A stretch of DNA of 64,000 nucleotides from Candidatus Ribeiella danica (GTDB lineage Bacteria > Chloroflexota > Chloroflexia > Chloroflexales > Roseiflexaceae): assembly GCA_016717335.1 (NCBI GenBank), contig JADKFS010000001.1, positions 1,302,001 to 1,366,000 on the forward strand, in the 5' to 3' direction. The notes under the pieces are model-generated. The model searched no databases. It was not told where the DNA came from and was given only the letters and a program-made list of their open reading frames with translations. A program made the translations under genes and the position numbers. Below, piece after piece: positions 17,524 through 26,020 of this stretch; position 1 is the stretch's first letter, and every line of letters begins with the position of its first letter.

Positions 17524-18240
17524 ATGCAGGCGCAGCTTGATCTTACGGGCACGGCGCGGCCGTTCCTGGCCTATCTGGAGGAGTGGTACAATAACCTGGC
17601 GGAGCTGGCGCTGGGCGAGCTGGTGGCCGGCGAGCCGGAGCGGGTGGCGCTGCTCTCGGTCGACGTGATCGATGGGTTCTGCGCGCGCGGCCCGCTGGCG
17701 AGCGAGCGGGTCGGGCAGATCGCCCGGCCGGTCGCCGAGCTGTTCCGGCGGGCACACGCGCTCGGCGTGCGCCATTTCGCGCTCACCCAGGACACGCACG
17801 ACCCGCACGCGCCCGAGTTCGCGGCCTACCCGCCACACTGCCTGCGCGGCACCGTCGAGAGCGAGTCGGTCGAAGAGCTGAAGGCGCTGGCGTTCTTCGC
17901 CGATGTGGCGGTGTTCCCGAAGAACTCGCTCAGCTCGCACCTGGGCACCGACCTGGGCGCCTGGCTGGCGCAGCGGCCGGCAGTCGATCGCTTGGTGGTC
18001 GTGGGCGACTGCACGGATCTGTGCACCTACCAGGCCGCGATGCAGCTGCGGCTCGAGGCCAATGCCGCCAACCTGCAGCGGCGCGTGATCGTGCCGGCCG
18101 ACGCGGTCGAGACCTTCGACACACCGCTGGAGGTCGCGCGCCACCTGGGCATTATGCCCCACCACGGCGATCTGCACCACGTGATGTTCTTGCACCATAT
18201 GGCAATGAATGGGGTCGAGGTCGTGCGCAGGCTGGGCTAG
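17524..18240 (+). CDS. Isochorismatase/nicotinamidase-like cysteine hydrolase
   Basis: Product of 238 residues in the cysteine hydrolase superfamily that includes nicotinamidase (nicotinamide to nicotinate, NAD salvage). The expected triad is visible: Asp in LLSVDVIDGF, Lys in FPKNSLSSH, and Cys in VVGDCTDLCTYQAA. Likely metal ligands are in TQDTHDPH. The C-terminus has an unusual His-rich stretch (HHGDLHHVMFLHHM). ATG 17524 follows GAGGAG. The strong promoter and dyads upstream support single-gene regulation. A different amide or isochorismate-like substrate is possible. Confidence 0.75.
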   Translation: MQAQLDLTGTARPFLAYLEEWYNNLAELALGELVAGEPERVALLSVDVIDGFCARGPLASERVGQIARPVAELFRRAHALGVRHFALTQDTHDPHAPEFAAYPPHCLRGTVESESVEELKALAFFADVAVFPKNSLSSHLGTDLGAWLAQRPAVDRLVVVGDCTDLCTYQAAMQLRLEANAANLQRRVIVPADAVETFDTPLEVARHLGIMPHHGDLHHVMFLHHMAMNGVEVVRRLG

Positions 18241-18274
18241 TGGGTCGCTTGACATCAGGAGCGCGGTAGTCTCA

Positions 18275-18332
18275 CGCAAAGTCGCCAAGATCGCCAAGCA
18301 GCGTTCTTCCTTTGCGGCTTTGCGGCTTTGCA
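18275..18332. repeat. CGCAAAG/CTTTGCGG repeat hairpin
   Basis: Left arm CGCAAAGTCGCCAAGATCGC (18275-18294) and right arm TTTGCGGCTTTGCGGCTTTG (18311-18330), in opposite orientation, between the nicotinamidase-like gene and the zinc-ribbon gene. Confidence 0.8.
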
Positions 18333-18410
18333 TGAGCCGCTCGCTGGTCAATTGCCTGGGGCACAACCGGTTACAGTCGGCTTCTCAGCCTACGCAAAGG
18401 TGAACCGCAG

Positions 18411-18626
18411 ATGATTGTTTTCTTCGGCACTCGCCAGGTCGTGCGCGACGACGACCGGCCGCGCGGCGGGCCGCAGCAGTGCCCGCGCTGCGGCCAGCTG
18501 AACGTGTTCCGGGCGCGCCGCTCGCGCCCGTACTTCCACATCTTCTGGATCCCGCTATTCCCAATCGGCGCGGGCCAGCCGCTGGTGGAGTGCCCGAGCT
18601 GCCGGGCGCAGTTCGCGGCGAGCTGA
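18411..18626 (+). CDS. Small zinc-ribbon protein
   Basis: 71-residue protein with two CxxC pairs: CPRCGQLNVF and ECPSCRAQF. Between them is the YFHIFWIPLFPIG stretch typical of short zinc-ribbon membrane-associated proteins of unknown role. ATG 18411 has AAAGGTG upstream. Stand-alone; followed directly by a CACGAAGG-type repeat. Confidence 0.75.
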   Translation: MIVFFGTRQVVRDDDRPRGGPQQCPRCGQLNVFRARRSRPYFHIFWIPLFPIGAGQPLVECPSCRAQFAAS

Positions 18627-18645
18627 CGGTTGCGCTCAGCGGTCA

Positions 18646-18708
18646 CCACGAAGGCACGAAGGCACGAAGATGCGCTAAACAGCTCCGAACCCTCGTGTCT
18701 TCGTGGTT
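18646..18708. repeat. CACGAAGG/CTTCGTG octamer repeat hairpin
   Basis: CCACGAAGGCACGAAGGCAC units (18646-18670) and the inverted arm CCTCGTGTCTTCGTGG (18691-18706). The same octamer family is found at 59135-59214. Confidence 0.85.
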
Positions 18709-18753
18709 GGTACGTGAAACACCTTGGCTCTACCTGCTACCTTTGGAGCCTCT

Positions 18754-19773
18754 ATGCGACAACTGACCGCACTTCTGGTGGGCGCGGGCGGCATGGGCCG
18801 TGCCTGGGCCAAGAACCTGCACGACTGCGCTGATGTCCGGCTGGCCGGCTGGGTCGACATCCGGCCCGACCTGGCGGCGCAGGCCGCCGACGAGCTGGGG
18901 CTGTCCGACGCCTATAGCGGGACCGAGCTCGACCGCGCGCTGGCCGAGGTTCGCCCCGACTTCGTGGTGGACGTCACCGTGCCGGAGGCGCACCGCGACG
19001 TGACGCTGGCGGCGCTGGCGGCCGGCGTGCCCGTGCTTGGCGAGAAGCCGATGGCCGACAGCATGGAGCGGGCGCGCGAGATGGTCGCCGCGGCCGAGCA
19101 GGCCGGCCAGCTCTACATGGTCAGCCAGAGCCGCCGCTACGACGCGCGCCTGCACGCCCTGTGCCGGCTGGTGGTCGAGCAGATCGGCGCGCCGGGCATT
19201 CTCAACTCCGACTTCTACATCGGCGCGCACTTCGGGGGCTTCCGCGACGCGATGCGCAGCCCGCTGCTGCTCGACATGGCCATCCACACGCTCGACGCCG
19301 CGCGCTACATCGGCGGCGCCGACCCGCTGTCGGTCTACTGCGAGGAGTTCAACCCGCCGTGGAGCTGGTACGCCGGGGCCGCCTGCGCGACGGCGATCTT
19401 CGCGATGACCGGCGGGCTGCGCTACACCTACCGCGGGAGCTGGTGCGCCGAGGGGCAGCCGACCTCCTGGGAGGCCGAGTGGCGCGTGGTCGGCCCGCAC
19501 GGCACCGCGGTCTGGGACGGCCAGACGGCGCCGCACGCCGAGGTGGTGGTTGGATCGGGCGGCTTCCACGCCAAGACCGAGCCGCGCACGTTCGTGGTTG
19601 CGGCCGATGCGCCCTTCGGCATCGCCGGCTCGCTGCGCGACTTCATCCACGCGCTCAGGACCGGCGCGACCCCGATGGGTGAGTGCCACGACAACATCAA
19701 GAGCCTGGCGATGGTCTTCGGCGCGATCGAGTCGGCCGCCACCGGCCGGCGAATCCATATAGAACGCAGATGA
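18754..19773 (+). CDS. Gfo/Idh/MocA family oxidoreductase
   Basis: 339-residue NAD(P)-dependent oxidoreductase. Rossmann motif LLVGAGGMGRAWA; catalytic GEKPMAD; second domain with NSDFYIGAHFGGFRDAM and the His in DMAIHTLDAARYIGG. ATG 18754 is chosen over an upstream in-frame ATG at 18724 because the family core starts there. Probably acts on a sugar-like substrate; no neighbouring pathway genes. The C-terminus runs close to an AACGCAGATG-type repeat. Confidence 0.87.
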   Translation: MRQLTALLVGAGGMGRAWAKNLHDCADVRLAGWVDIRPDLAAQAADELGLSDAYSGTELDRALAEVRPDFVVDVTVPEAHRDVTLAALAAGVPVLGEKPMADSMERAREMVAAAEQAGQLYMVSQSRRYDARLHALCRLVVEQIGAPGILNSDFYIGAHFGGFRDAMRSPLLLDMAIHTLDAARYIGGADPLSVYCEEFNPPWSWYAGAACATAIFAMTGGLRYTYRGSWCAEGQPTSWEAEWRVVGPHGTAVWDGQTAPHAEVVVGSGGFHAKTEPRTFVVAADAPFGIAGSLRDFIHALRTGATPMGECHDNIKSLAMVFGAIESAATGRRIHIERR

Positions 19774-19932
19774 ACGCAGATGTACCCAGATAAGCATAAA
19801 TTGTAGGCAAACCAGTCTTGGTCGCCTCTCACCTAGTACAAGGTTCCTGAAGTTCGTGTCGGGTTTGGGCTGCCACGATCGGTTCTGCGGTTCTGCAGCT
19901 CCGTGGCCACAGAACCGCAGAACCACAGAACC
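19755..19932. repeat. Two short repeat blocks (AACGCAGATG and GGTTCTG families)
   Basis: AACGCAGATGAACGCAGATG words (19763-19791) and, separately, GGTTCTGCGGTTCTGC (19881-19896) with its inverted arm of CAGAACCG/CAGAACCA units (19910-19932). They occupy the gap before the macro-domain gene together with about 80 bases of unassigned sequence. Confidence 0.8.
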
Positions 19933-20004
19933 AACTGGCGACAACCAGCAACGAACTTCTGGAAAGCTGTACTAGTCATCCTGTCACAACAAAGGAGGCT
20001 CCTC

Positions 20005-20616
20005 ATGCCCGTCGCACTCACCCTCTGCGACCGCTCGGCGGAGATGGTCCAGGCCTGGCGGCGCTACTTTTCGGACGACAGCGGCGCCAAGATCGTGAAC
20101 CAGAACATGCTGACGCTGGACGTCGACGCGCTGGCGGTGCCGGCGAACGCGTTCGGCTTTACCGACGGCGGCGTCGACATTGCGGTCAGCAAGGAGATCT
20201 TCGACTGGCACCTGCAGGATACCTTGCGCGCGCAGATCGATCGCGAGCACGGCGGCGAGCTGCTGGTCGGGCAGGCGCTGGTGATGCCGACCAGCAGCGC
20301 CCGCCTGCGCTACGTGGTGGTCGCGCCGACGATGCGCGTGCCCGCCGACGTGAGCGACAGCGTGAACGCCTACCTGGCGATGCGCGCGATCCTGCGGACC
20401 GTCGAGGCCCACAACCGCGCGATGAAGGGCAACCCGCCCAACCAGATTCGCTCGCTGGCGCTGCCCGGCCTCTGCACCGGCACCGGCAAGATGCGCCCCG
20501 AGCGCGCCGCCTACCAGATGTGGACCGCCTACCGCAGCATCGTCATGGGCGACCTGGACTGGGCCAAGACGCTCGAGAAGCAGGTCGACCACGATCGCAA
20601 GATGCGGTCCAGGTAG
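20005..20616 (+). CDS. Macro domain-like protein
   Basis: 203-residue protein resembling the macro domain that binds ADP-ribose derivatives: VDALAVPANAFGFTDGGVDIAVSKE corresponds to the NAAN...GGGVA loop, GQALVMPTSSARLRYVVVAPTMRVP to the G.a..t.ag.l....ihav.p motif, and LALPGLCTGTGKM to the second phosphate-binding loop. ATG 20005 has AAAGGAGG upstream. Whether it hydrolyses ADP-ribosyl esters or only binds is not clear. Confidence 0.75.
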   Translation: MPVALTLCDRSAEMVQAWRRYFSDDSGAKIVNQNMLTLDVDALAVPANAFGFTDGGVDIAVSKEIFDWHLQDTLRAQIDREHGGELLVGQALVMPTSSARLRYVVVAPTMRVPADVSDSVNAYLAMRAILRTVEAHNRAMKGNPPNQIRSLALPGLCTGTGKMRPERAAYQMWTAYRSIVMGDLDWAKTLEKQVDHDRKMRSR

Positions 20617-20750
20617 CCAGTAGTCGGTACCCAGTAGTCGGTACCTTTGCGTTCCGTCACGTCTCATCGATGCTGACTGCTGACTGCTGACTGCTGCGTT
20701 CCGTCGCGTCTCATCGATGCTGACTGCTGACTGCTGACTACTGACTACTA
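20617..20750. repeat. GTAGTCGG/CTGACTG repeat with 46-bp internal duplication
   Basis: CAGTAGTCGGTACC words at the left, then two tandem copies of a unit of about 46 bases, GCGTTCCGTC(A/G)CGTCTCATC followed by GATGCTGACTG units (20649-20694 and 20696-20741), then CTGACTACTGACTAC. It ends at the stop codon of the convergent VWA gene. Confidence 0.85.
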
Positions 20751-20752
20751 GC

Positions 20753-22168
20753 TTACGCGACGCCCTGCGCCTGCGCCAGCTCGCGCTGCACCACCTGCAC
20801 CACCAGGTCGTCGAGCCGCTCGACGCTGAACTGGGCCGGGTCGACGTGGTGGGTCGTGGTGTCGCCCGGCGCGCCGCCGCTCTGGCCCGGCTGGTAGGTC
20901 AGGAAGATGAAGCGCGCCAGGGTCTGCTGCGCGATCTGCCGGAACACATACTCGGCCTGGTCGCCGCTGTTGCTGGCCGCGATCGTATAGACCTTGACCC
21001 CCTTCGCCACGGCCACCTGCGACTCGCGCACGTAGTCGTAGTCCTGCTGGTAGTCCAGGTGCGGCGGCGCGTCGGCCACCAGGAAGACCAGCCGGACAGC
21101 GTCGTCGGCCCAGCTGACGCGCTGGACCGCGGCGTGCAGCGCCTCGTTAAGCGACTCGGGCTCGTCGCCGCCGCCGTCGGCTGCGGTGGCCAGCAGCCGC
21201 TGCTGGAACGCGGCCACGTCGGGCGTGAAGTCGTCGACGCGGGTCACGTACTCGTCGCCGCGGTCGCGGTAGGCGACCAGCCCGAAGCGCAGGTCCGGCC
21301 GTGGCTGGATCTGATCGATCCGCTCGGCGATGCTGGCGATCGTCTGCTGGATCTGGGCGATCTCGTCGCCCATGCTGCCGGTCGCGTCGAGCAGGAACAG
21401 CACGTCGAGCCGCGGGCGGGCGGGCAGCGCCTCGGCGTCGCGCAGCACGAAGCTCTGGGTGTTGTCCTGTCCGCGCGTCAGCGTACCCTCGGCGGCGCTG
21501 TTGCCCTTGTCGACCAGCACGCGCAGCGTCCTGGCGTTCTCGGAGATTCCCAGCGCGCGCGGGAAGACGATCGTCTTTCCGCCTGCGTAGGTTCGCCCGT
21601 CGAACACCTGCTGCTGGCCGTCGAACAGCCGCACCCGCGCGTCGAGCACCGGCTGCTGCCGGCCGTTCGTGACAGTCAGGATGTAGCGCTCTTCGACGTC
21701 GACCTGGCGGGCGGGCGGGCCGCTGTACGATCGCAGGTACTCCAGGTAGGTCGCGAAGTCGCCGTTGTCGTCCACCTCGCCGGCCTTGAGCGGCAGGTAC
21801 TGCTGCTGGTCGTTCGGGCGCGGCGCGGGCGTGGGCAGCTGGGCGACGCCGGCGGCGGCCGGCGCCATCGTCGCGGCGGGGACAATCAGCGCAGCCGAGT
21901 CGCCTGCTTTCGATGCGGCGGCGGCTTCCGGCGCGCCGGCCGGACTTACAAGCGGCGCCGCGGGCGCGCTCAGCGCCGGGGCGGCGGTTGGCGCGGCGGC
22001 GATACTGCCGGCGGGGCCGGCCTCGGCCGGGATGGAGGTCGGGATGGGCAGCGGGGCGACTGTTTTGACGGCCGCGCCACCGCAGGCCGCCAGCAGCGGC
22101 AGCAGCAGCGCGAGCAGCAACAGAAGGGCGACTGGCGTTCGGTGGGCTGAGCGTGGATGGTCTGCCAT
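20753..22168 (-). CDS. VWA-domain lipoprotein
   Basis: 471-residue surface lipoprotein. The signal peptide ends in the lipobox LLAAC near residue 28, followed by a long Ala/Pro/Thr-rich low-complexity region to about residue 125. The von Willebrand A domain begins at LDVLFLLDATGSMGDE, a MIDAS variant (DxTGS), and has a second metal region around VAYRDRGDEYVTR. ATG 22168 has AGGAGG upstream. Probably binds a ligand or partner outside the cell; the partner is unknown. Confidence 0.83.
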   Translation of the reverse strand: MADHPRSAHRTPVALLLLLALLLPLLAACGGAAVKTVAPLPIPTSIPAEAGPAGSIAAAPTAAPALSAPAAPLVSPAGAPEAAAASKAGDSAALIVPAATMAPAAAGVAQLPTPAPRPNDQQQYLPLKAGEVDDNGDFATYLEYLRSYSGPPARQVDVEERYILTVTNGRQQPVLDARVRLFDGQQQVFDGRTYAGGKTIVFPRALGISENARTLRVLVDKGNSAAEGTLTRGQDNTQSFVLRDAEALPARPRLDVLFLLDATGSMGDEIAQIQQTIASIAERIDQIQPRPDLRFGLVAYRDRGDEYVTRVDDFTPDVAAFQQRLLATAADGGGDEPESLNEALHAAVQRVSWADDAVRLVFLVADAPPHLDYQQDYDYVRESQVAVAKGVKVYTIAASNSGDQAEYVFRQIAQQTLARFIFLTYQPGQSGGAPGDTTTHHVDPAQFSVERLDDLVVQVVQRELAQAQGVA

Positions 22169-22313
22169 AGAGGGCCTCCTGCACGTGAGCGTATATCGTC
22201 TAGCTCAGTGACGCAGGATGCCGCCGAAGAGTTCCCGCCAAGAATCATGCTACAATAGCTCTCTAATGGCCCACTACAGAGGGGCCCGCCTGTGAGGAGG
22301 AGCGACTGAGTGT

Positions 22314-23033
22314 ATGAGAGCGCAGCGCAAGCCTAGGGGGAAGGGTACCAGAGCGGCGGATGGCGGTTTTGGGCAGCGCGAGCACGCGGAGGCGGCCGGC
22401 GGTCACGCCGAGGAGGGCGGGCTTGGCCTCGAGCGGATCGTCTTCTTCAGCGACGCCGTCTTCGCGATTGCGATCACGCTGCTGGTGCTGGAGATCAGGC
22501 TGCCTGAGCTGACGCCCGAGGCGCAGCGCACGCTCGATTCGGCCGAGCTGACGAGAATGCTGCTTGAGCCTGTCCCCAGGTATATCGGCTTCCTGGTCAG
22601 CTTCGTGGTGATCGGCCTCTACTGGGCGGCGCACCACCGCGATTTTCGCTACATCAAGCGCTACGACAACGGGCTGATCTATATCAACCTGTTCCTGCTG
22701 ATGTTCGTCGTCTTCACCCCTTTTCCTACCGCGGTGCTCGGCGCGTACGTCAACCTGCAGAGCGCGGTGGTCTTCTATGCCATCGTGATGATACTAGTCG
22801 GGCTGCTGCACCTGTGGCTCTGGTACTACGCCACACACAACCACCGGCTGGTCGATGAGCGCCTGGACCCGGACCTGATCCGCTACCGTATCATCCGCAG
22901 CACGATCACGCCGCTGGTTTTTCTGCTCTCGATCGGTATCTCGTTCTACAGCCCGCTCTGGGCGGTGAACTCGTGGCTGATCATGATCCCCTGCCTGTTG
23001 CTCGTCGATCGGTACTACCGCGGGCGGTTCTAG
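22314..23033 (+). CDS. TMEM175-like potassium channel family protein
   Basis: 239-residue membrane protein. The hallmark of bacterial TMEM175 is present: RIVFFSDAVFAIAITLLVLEI, with the FSD triad in the first helix. Further helices lie near 95-110, 120-140, 150-175 and 200-230, giving about six. Homologues form potassium-selective pores as multimers. The first 40 residues are polar and low complexity, so a later start is possible; ATG 22314 has a GGAGG somewhat far upstream. Confidence 0.85.
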   Translation: MRAQRKPRGKGTRAADGGFGQREHAEAAGGHAEEGGLGLERIVFFSDAVFAIAITLLVLEIRLPELTPEAQRTLDSAELTRMLLEPVPRYIGFLVSFVVIGLYWAAHHRDFRYIKRYDNGLIYINLFLLMFVVFTPFPTAVLGAYVNLQSAVVFYAIVMILVGLLHLWLWYYATHNHRLVDERLDPDLIRYRIIRSTITPLVFLLSIGISFYSPLWAVNSWLIMIPCLLLVDRYYRGRF

Positions 23034-23059
23034 ACGCCTGCGGCGCCTCAGGCCCGTGC

Positions 23060-23146
23060 CGTACCCCTCACCTTTTGCCCCGCACCACACTGCCAATGCT
23101 GAGCCCCCTCCCCGTGAACGGGGAGGGGGCAGGGGGTGGGGTGATC
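23060..23146. repeat. Dispersed repeat family B, copy 3
   Basis: CCCCTCACCTTTTGCCCC followed by a tight hairpin CCCCCTCCCC / GGGGAGGGGG and CAGGGGGTGGGG, between two convergent genes. The large central dyad of copies 1 and 2 is missing. Confidence 0.65.
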
Positions 23147-23155
23147 AGATACATC

Positions 23156-24643
23156 TTAATCTTCCCAGAAGGGCTTGACCCACCCGCGCCGCGCCAGCTC
23201 GGCCCGCAGATCCAGCATCGCCGTGTAGGTCGGCAGGGCGTAGAGCGTGGCGCCCGCGGGCAGCCGCTCCAGCGCCAGGTCGAGCGCGCGCGCCAGGTCG
23301 GGCTCGACGGCCAGCCGCTCCGGCTCAACGCCGGCGTACTTCAGCCGCACCGCCATGTCGGCCGCGCGCGTGCCGCTCACCACCGCCGCGTGCACGTGCC
23401 CGCCCAGCCGCTCGAAGTCGGCGTCCCACAGCCACGAGACGTCGGTGCCGTCGGCGTGCCTGTCGTTGATCGCGATCAGGAGATCGATGCCTGGGGCTTG
23501 GGGCTTGGGGCTTGGGGCTTGGGGCTTGGGACTGAGGGCATGAGGTTCGGGCTGATTTGCTAGTTTCAAGTCGCTAGCCCCAAGCCCCTCGGTCAGCATG
23601 CGCACGGTCTCGCTTGCGCCGACCGGGTTTTTGATCAGCGCCAGCAGCAGCGGCTTGCCCGCCGCGTCGATCCGCTCGATCCGCCCGAAGGCGGCGCTGA
23701 AGCCCTCGAGCGTGTCGCGGATGCGCGCAGGCGCGACGCCCAGCAGCAGCGCGGCCGCGGTCGCGGCCAGGGCGTTGAGCGCGCTGTAGAGGCCGGGCAG
23801 CGGCAGGCGCAGCTCGAGCGCGCCGCCGGGGTAGCCGATGTAGAGCCGGCCGCCGGTCGTCCCCTCCAGCTCCAGCCGCTCCAGGCGGTACTGCGGTGCC
23901 GGCCTGCGCTCCCCGCAGGCCGGGCAGACGTAGTGGCCGATGTGGGCGTAGAACAGCGCCGAGTAGACGTACGGCGCGCCGCAGCGCCGGCAGAACTGCG
24001 AGTCGGCGAAGTGCGTCGCCCCGCCGCCCGCGTGGCGCGTGTCCTCCAGGCCGTAGTAGCGCACCTGCGCGGCCAGCCCCTCGCCCAGCGCCGCGACGGC
24101 CGGGTCGTCGGCGTTGAGCAGCACCGTCGAGCTTGCCGGCAGCCGCTCCAGCGCAGCGCGCCAGCCCGCGGCTACGCTGTCGACCTCGCCGTAGCGGTCG
24201 AGCTGGTCGCGGAACAGGTTGTGGAGCAGCACCAGCCGGGGCGCGGTCTCCTCGAGCGCGCGCGGCAGAGCGGCCTCGTCGGTCTCGAACAGGCCCAGGT
24301 CGCCGCGCACGCGCCCCGTCAGCGAGCTGCCGGCCAGCGCCGTGGCGGTCAGCCCGGTCACCAGGTTCGCCCCGGCGCGGTTGTGCAGCACCCGGCGCCC
24401 GTCGGCGGCCAGCGTCGCGGCGATCATGCGCGTGGTCGTGGTCTTGCCGTTGGTCCCGCCGACGACGACCACGCCGCCCGGCAGGCCGGCGCTCAGCAGC
24501 CGCAGCGTGTCGGGCGCGATCCGCCGCGCGACCACGCCCGGCAGCGTCGTGCCGCCGCCGGCGCGCAGCACGCGGCTGGCCAGGCCGGCGGCCTTTCCGG
24601 CGGCGATCGCGGCGACGAGGCGCAGGTTGGGGAGGTGTGCCAT
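23156..24643 (-). CDS. murT: MurT-like lipid II isoglutaminyl synthase subunit
   Basis: Mur-ligase-type subunit that, with GatD, amidates the D-Glu of lipid II. 495 residues: P-loop GGTNGKTTTTR (62-72), the four-cysteine zinc ribbon inserted in the Mur domain (C218, C221, C240, C243), and the C-terminal DUF1727 domain with LIKNPVGASETVRML and AINDRHADGTDVSWLWD. About 29 residues (357-385, PKPQAPSPKPQAPG) come from a GGGGCTT-family repeat placed directly before IDLLIAIND. No gatD lies next to it, which is unusual for this pair. Confidence 0.87.
   Translation of the reverse strand: MAHLPNLRLVAAIAAGKAAGLASRVLRAGGGTTLPGVVARRIAPDTLRLLSAGLPGGVVVVGGTNGKTTTTRMIAATLAADGRRVLHNRAGANLVTGLTATALAGSSLTGRVRGDLGLFETDEAALPRALEETAPRLVLLHNLFRDQLDRYGEVDSVAAGWRAALERLPASSTVLLNADDPAVAALGEGLAAQVRYYGLEDTRHAGGGATHFADSQFCRRCGAPYVYSALFYAHIGHYVCPACGERRPAPQYRLERLELEGTTGGRLYIGYPGGALELRLPLPGLYSALNALAATAAALLLGVAPARIRDTLEGFSAAFGRIERIDAAGKPLLLALIKNPVGASETVRMLTEGLGASDLKLANQPEPHALSPKPQAPSPKPQAPGIDLLIAINDRHADGTDVSWLWDADFERLGGHVHAAVVSGTRAADMAVRLKYAGVEPERLAVEPDLARALDLALERLPAGATLYALPTYTAMLDLRAELARRGWVKPFWED
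23491..23588. repeat. GGGGCTT repeat inserted in murT
   Basis: Five to six GGGGCTT units (23493-23530), a spacer of about 40 bases, and a short inverted arm CTAGCCCCAAGCCCC (23573-23587). In frame in murT on the minus strand, where it reads as repeated SPKPQAP. Confidence 0.9.
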
Positions 24644-24650
24644 AGATGAG

Positions 24651-24819
24651 CCTTGGGGCTTGGGGCTTGGGGCTTGGGGTTTGGGGCTTGGGGCTTGGGG
24701 CTTGGGGCTTGGGGCTTGGGGCTTGGGGCTTGTCCCCTATCCCCTATCCCTGTCCCCTGTCCCCTGTCCCCTGTCCCCTGTCCCCTGTCCCCTGTCCCCT
24801 GTCCCCTATCCCCTATCCT
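24651..24819. repeat. Large two-family heptamer array
   Basis: Eleven consecutive GGGGCTT units (24655-24731, one variant GGGGTTT) directly joined to about twelve CCCCTGT/CCCCTAT units (24732-24819). It separates the start of murT from the end of the acyltransferase gene, both on the minus strand. It is open in several frames, but the predicted peptides (WGLGLGA, CPLSPVP) are only repeat translations. Confidence 0.95.
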
Positions 24820-24824
24820 CCAGC

Positions 24825-25745
24825 TCAGGCCGTCAGCGCCGAATGTCGCTCGGGGTGGTGCAGCAGCTGCTCGATCAGCGCGTCCTTATTTTCCCAGAGT
24901 TCGCGCACCCATGCCTGGAACCGCTCCTGGAACTGCGGGTCGTCGGCGTAGTTGCCTTCGAGCAGATCGTCGGGGATCGGGATCTCCTTCACGTGGACGA
25001 TAATGTGCGCGATTCGCCCCGAGAGGAAGTCCCAGAAGCCCTTGCGCTTGCCGGGGTACACAATCGTAATGTCGAGCAGCGAGTTGAACTTCTTGCCCAT
25101 CGCGGCCATCACGAACGCCAGCCCGCCGGCCTTGGGCCGCAGCAGGTGGCGGTAGGGCGAGGCCTGCCGGGCGTGCTTTTCGAGCGTGAAGCGCGTGCCC
25201 TCCAGGAAGTTGATGATCGCGGCCGGCGTATCCTGGAAGTGCCTGCAGGCCTTGCGCGTGGTCTCGAGGTCTTTGCCGCGCAGCTCGGGGTGGCGCGCCA
25301 GCTTGGCCTTCGAGTAGCGCTTCATGAAGGGGAAATCGAGCGCCCACCAGGCCGCGCCCAGGATCGGCACCCAGATCAGCTCCTGCTTCAGAAAGAACTT
25401 CAGAAACGGGATGCGCCGGTTGAGCACCCGCTGCAGCACGAGGATATCGACGCTTGACTGGTGATTGCAGTCGACTATATACCAGTGGTCGGGCCTCAGC
25501 TGGTCGAGCCCGTGAGTCTCCCACGTGCACTTCTGTGTTATGCGCTGCGCCCGGTTGTTGCCGTCGATCCAGCTCTCGGCGATGCCCACCAGCGCGCGGG
25601 CGCACCTGCGCCGCCAGAACGGCAGCGGCACCAGCAGCCTGGCCAGGGTCACGGCGAAGAGCGGGATCGACCAGAAGATCAGGTTCGCCAGCATCAGCAG
25701 GCTGGTCACAATTCCGCGGATCAGCGGGGGTAGAAAGTGGAGCAC
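24825..25745 (-). CDS. YihG-like acyltransferase
   Basis: 1-acyl-glycerol-3-phosphate-type acyltransferase related to E. coli YihG, 306 residues from the chosen start. Motifs: NHQSSVDI (HX4D catalytic), FLKQELIWVPILGAAWWALDFPFMKRYS, FLEGTRFT (EGTR) and PKAGGLAF. One or two membrane segments lie at the N-terminus. GTG 25745 is preceded by AAGGAG at 9 bases; an in-frame ATG 30 bases further upstream has no ribosome site and would contain this one. It probably acylates lysophospholipids in the inner leaflet. Confidence 0.85.
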   Translation of the reverse strand: MLHFLPPLIRGIVTSLLMLANLIFWSIPLFAVTLARLLVPLPFWRRRCARALVGIAESWIDGNNRAQRITQKCTWETHGLDQLRPDHWYIVDCNHQSSVDILVLQRVLNRRIPFLKFFLKQELIWVPILGAAWWALDFPFMKRYSKAKLARHPELRGKDLETTRKACRHFQDTPAAIINFLEGTRFTLEKHARQASPYRHLLRPKAGGLAFVMAAMGKKFNSLLDITIVYPGKRKGFWDFLSGRIAHIIVHVKEIPIPDDLLEGNYADDPQFQERFQAWVRELWENKDALIEQLLHHPERHSALTA

Positions 25746-25929
25746 GGTCTCTGACTCCTTGCAAGAATAGCTCACATGTATCGACGCGCTGGTACGGCGG
25801 CCGGTTGTGCGCTCGGCCAGCGCCGAGGATCGTGCTGATTATAGCATACGCTTGCCGCAGGCTCCGCAGCCGCGGTCTGGCACGCCCCGTGCTGTGGATG
25901 GGCTAGGGGTTCTTCTGGAAAGGTTTGGA

Positions 25930-26012
25930 TGAGCCAAAGACCCCTCCAAATCTCCCTAGGCGGGGGTGTGGGGACGGCTTTGCCGCCCCCACACCCCACC
26001 ACAAAATTCAGA
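25930..26012. repeat. Dispersed repeat family C, copy 1
   Basis: CCCCTCCAAATCTCCCTAGG, then a strong hairpin GGGGGTGTGGGGACGGC / GCCGCCCCCACACCCC (about 25963-25998), then ACAAAATTCAGAG. The flanking words recur at 41966, 46365 and 49662. It precedes the flavoprotein gene by only about 10 bases. Confidence 0.7.
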
Positions 26013-26020
26013 GAGGGATC

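Noticed and set aside
24646..25003. Open frames through the GGGGCTT/TCCCCTG array (peptides WGLGLGA and CPLSPVP)
   Set aside because: Any stop-free heptamer array is open in all three frames; there is no ribosome site or non-repeat domain.
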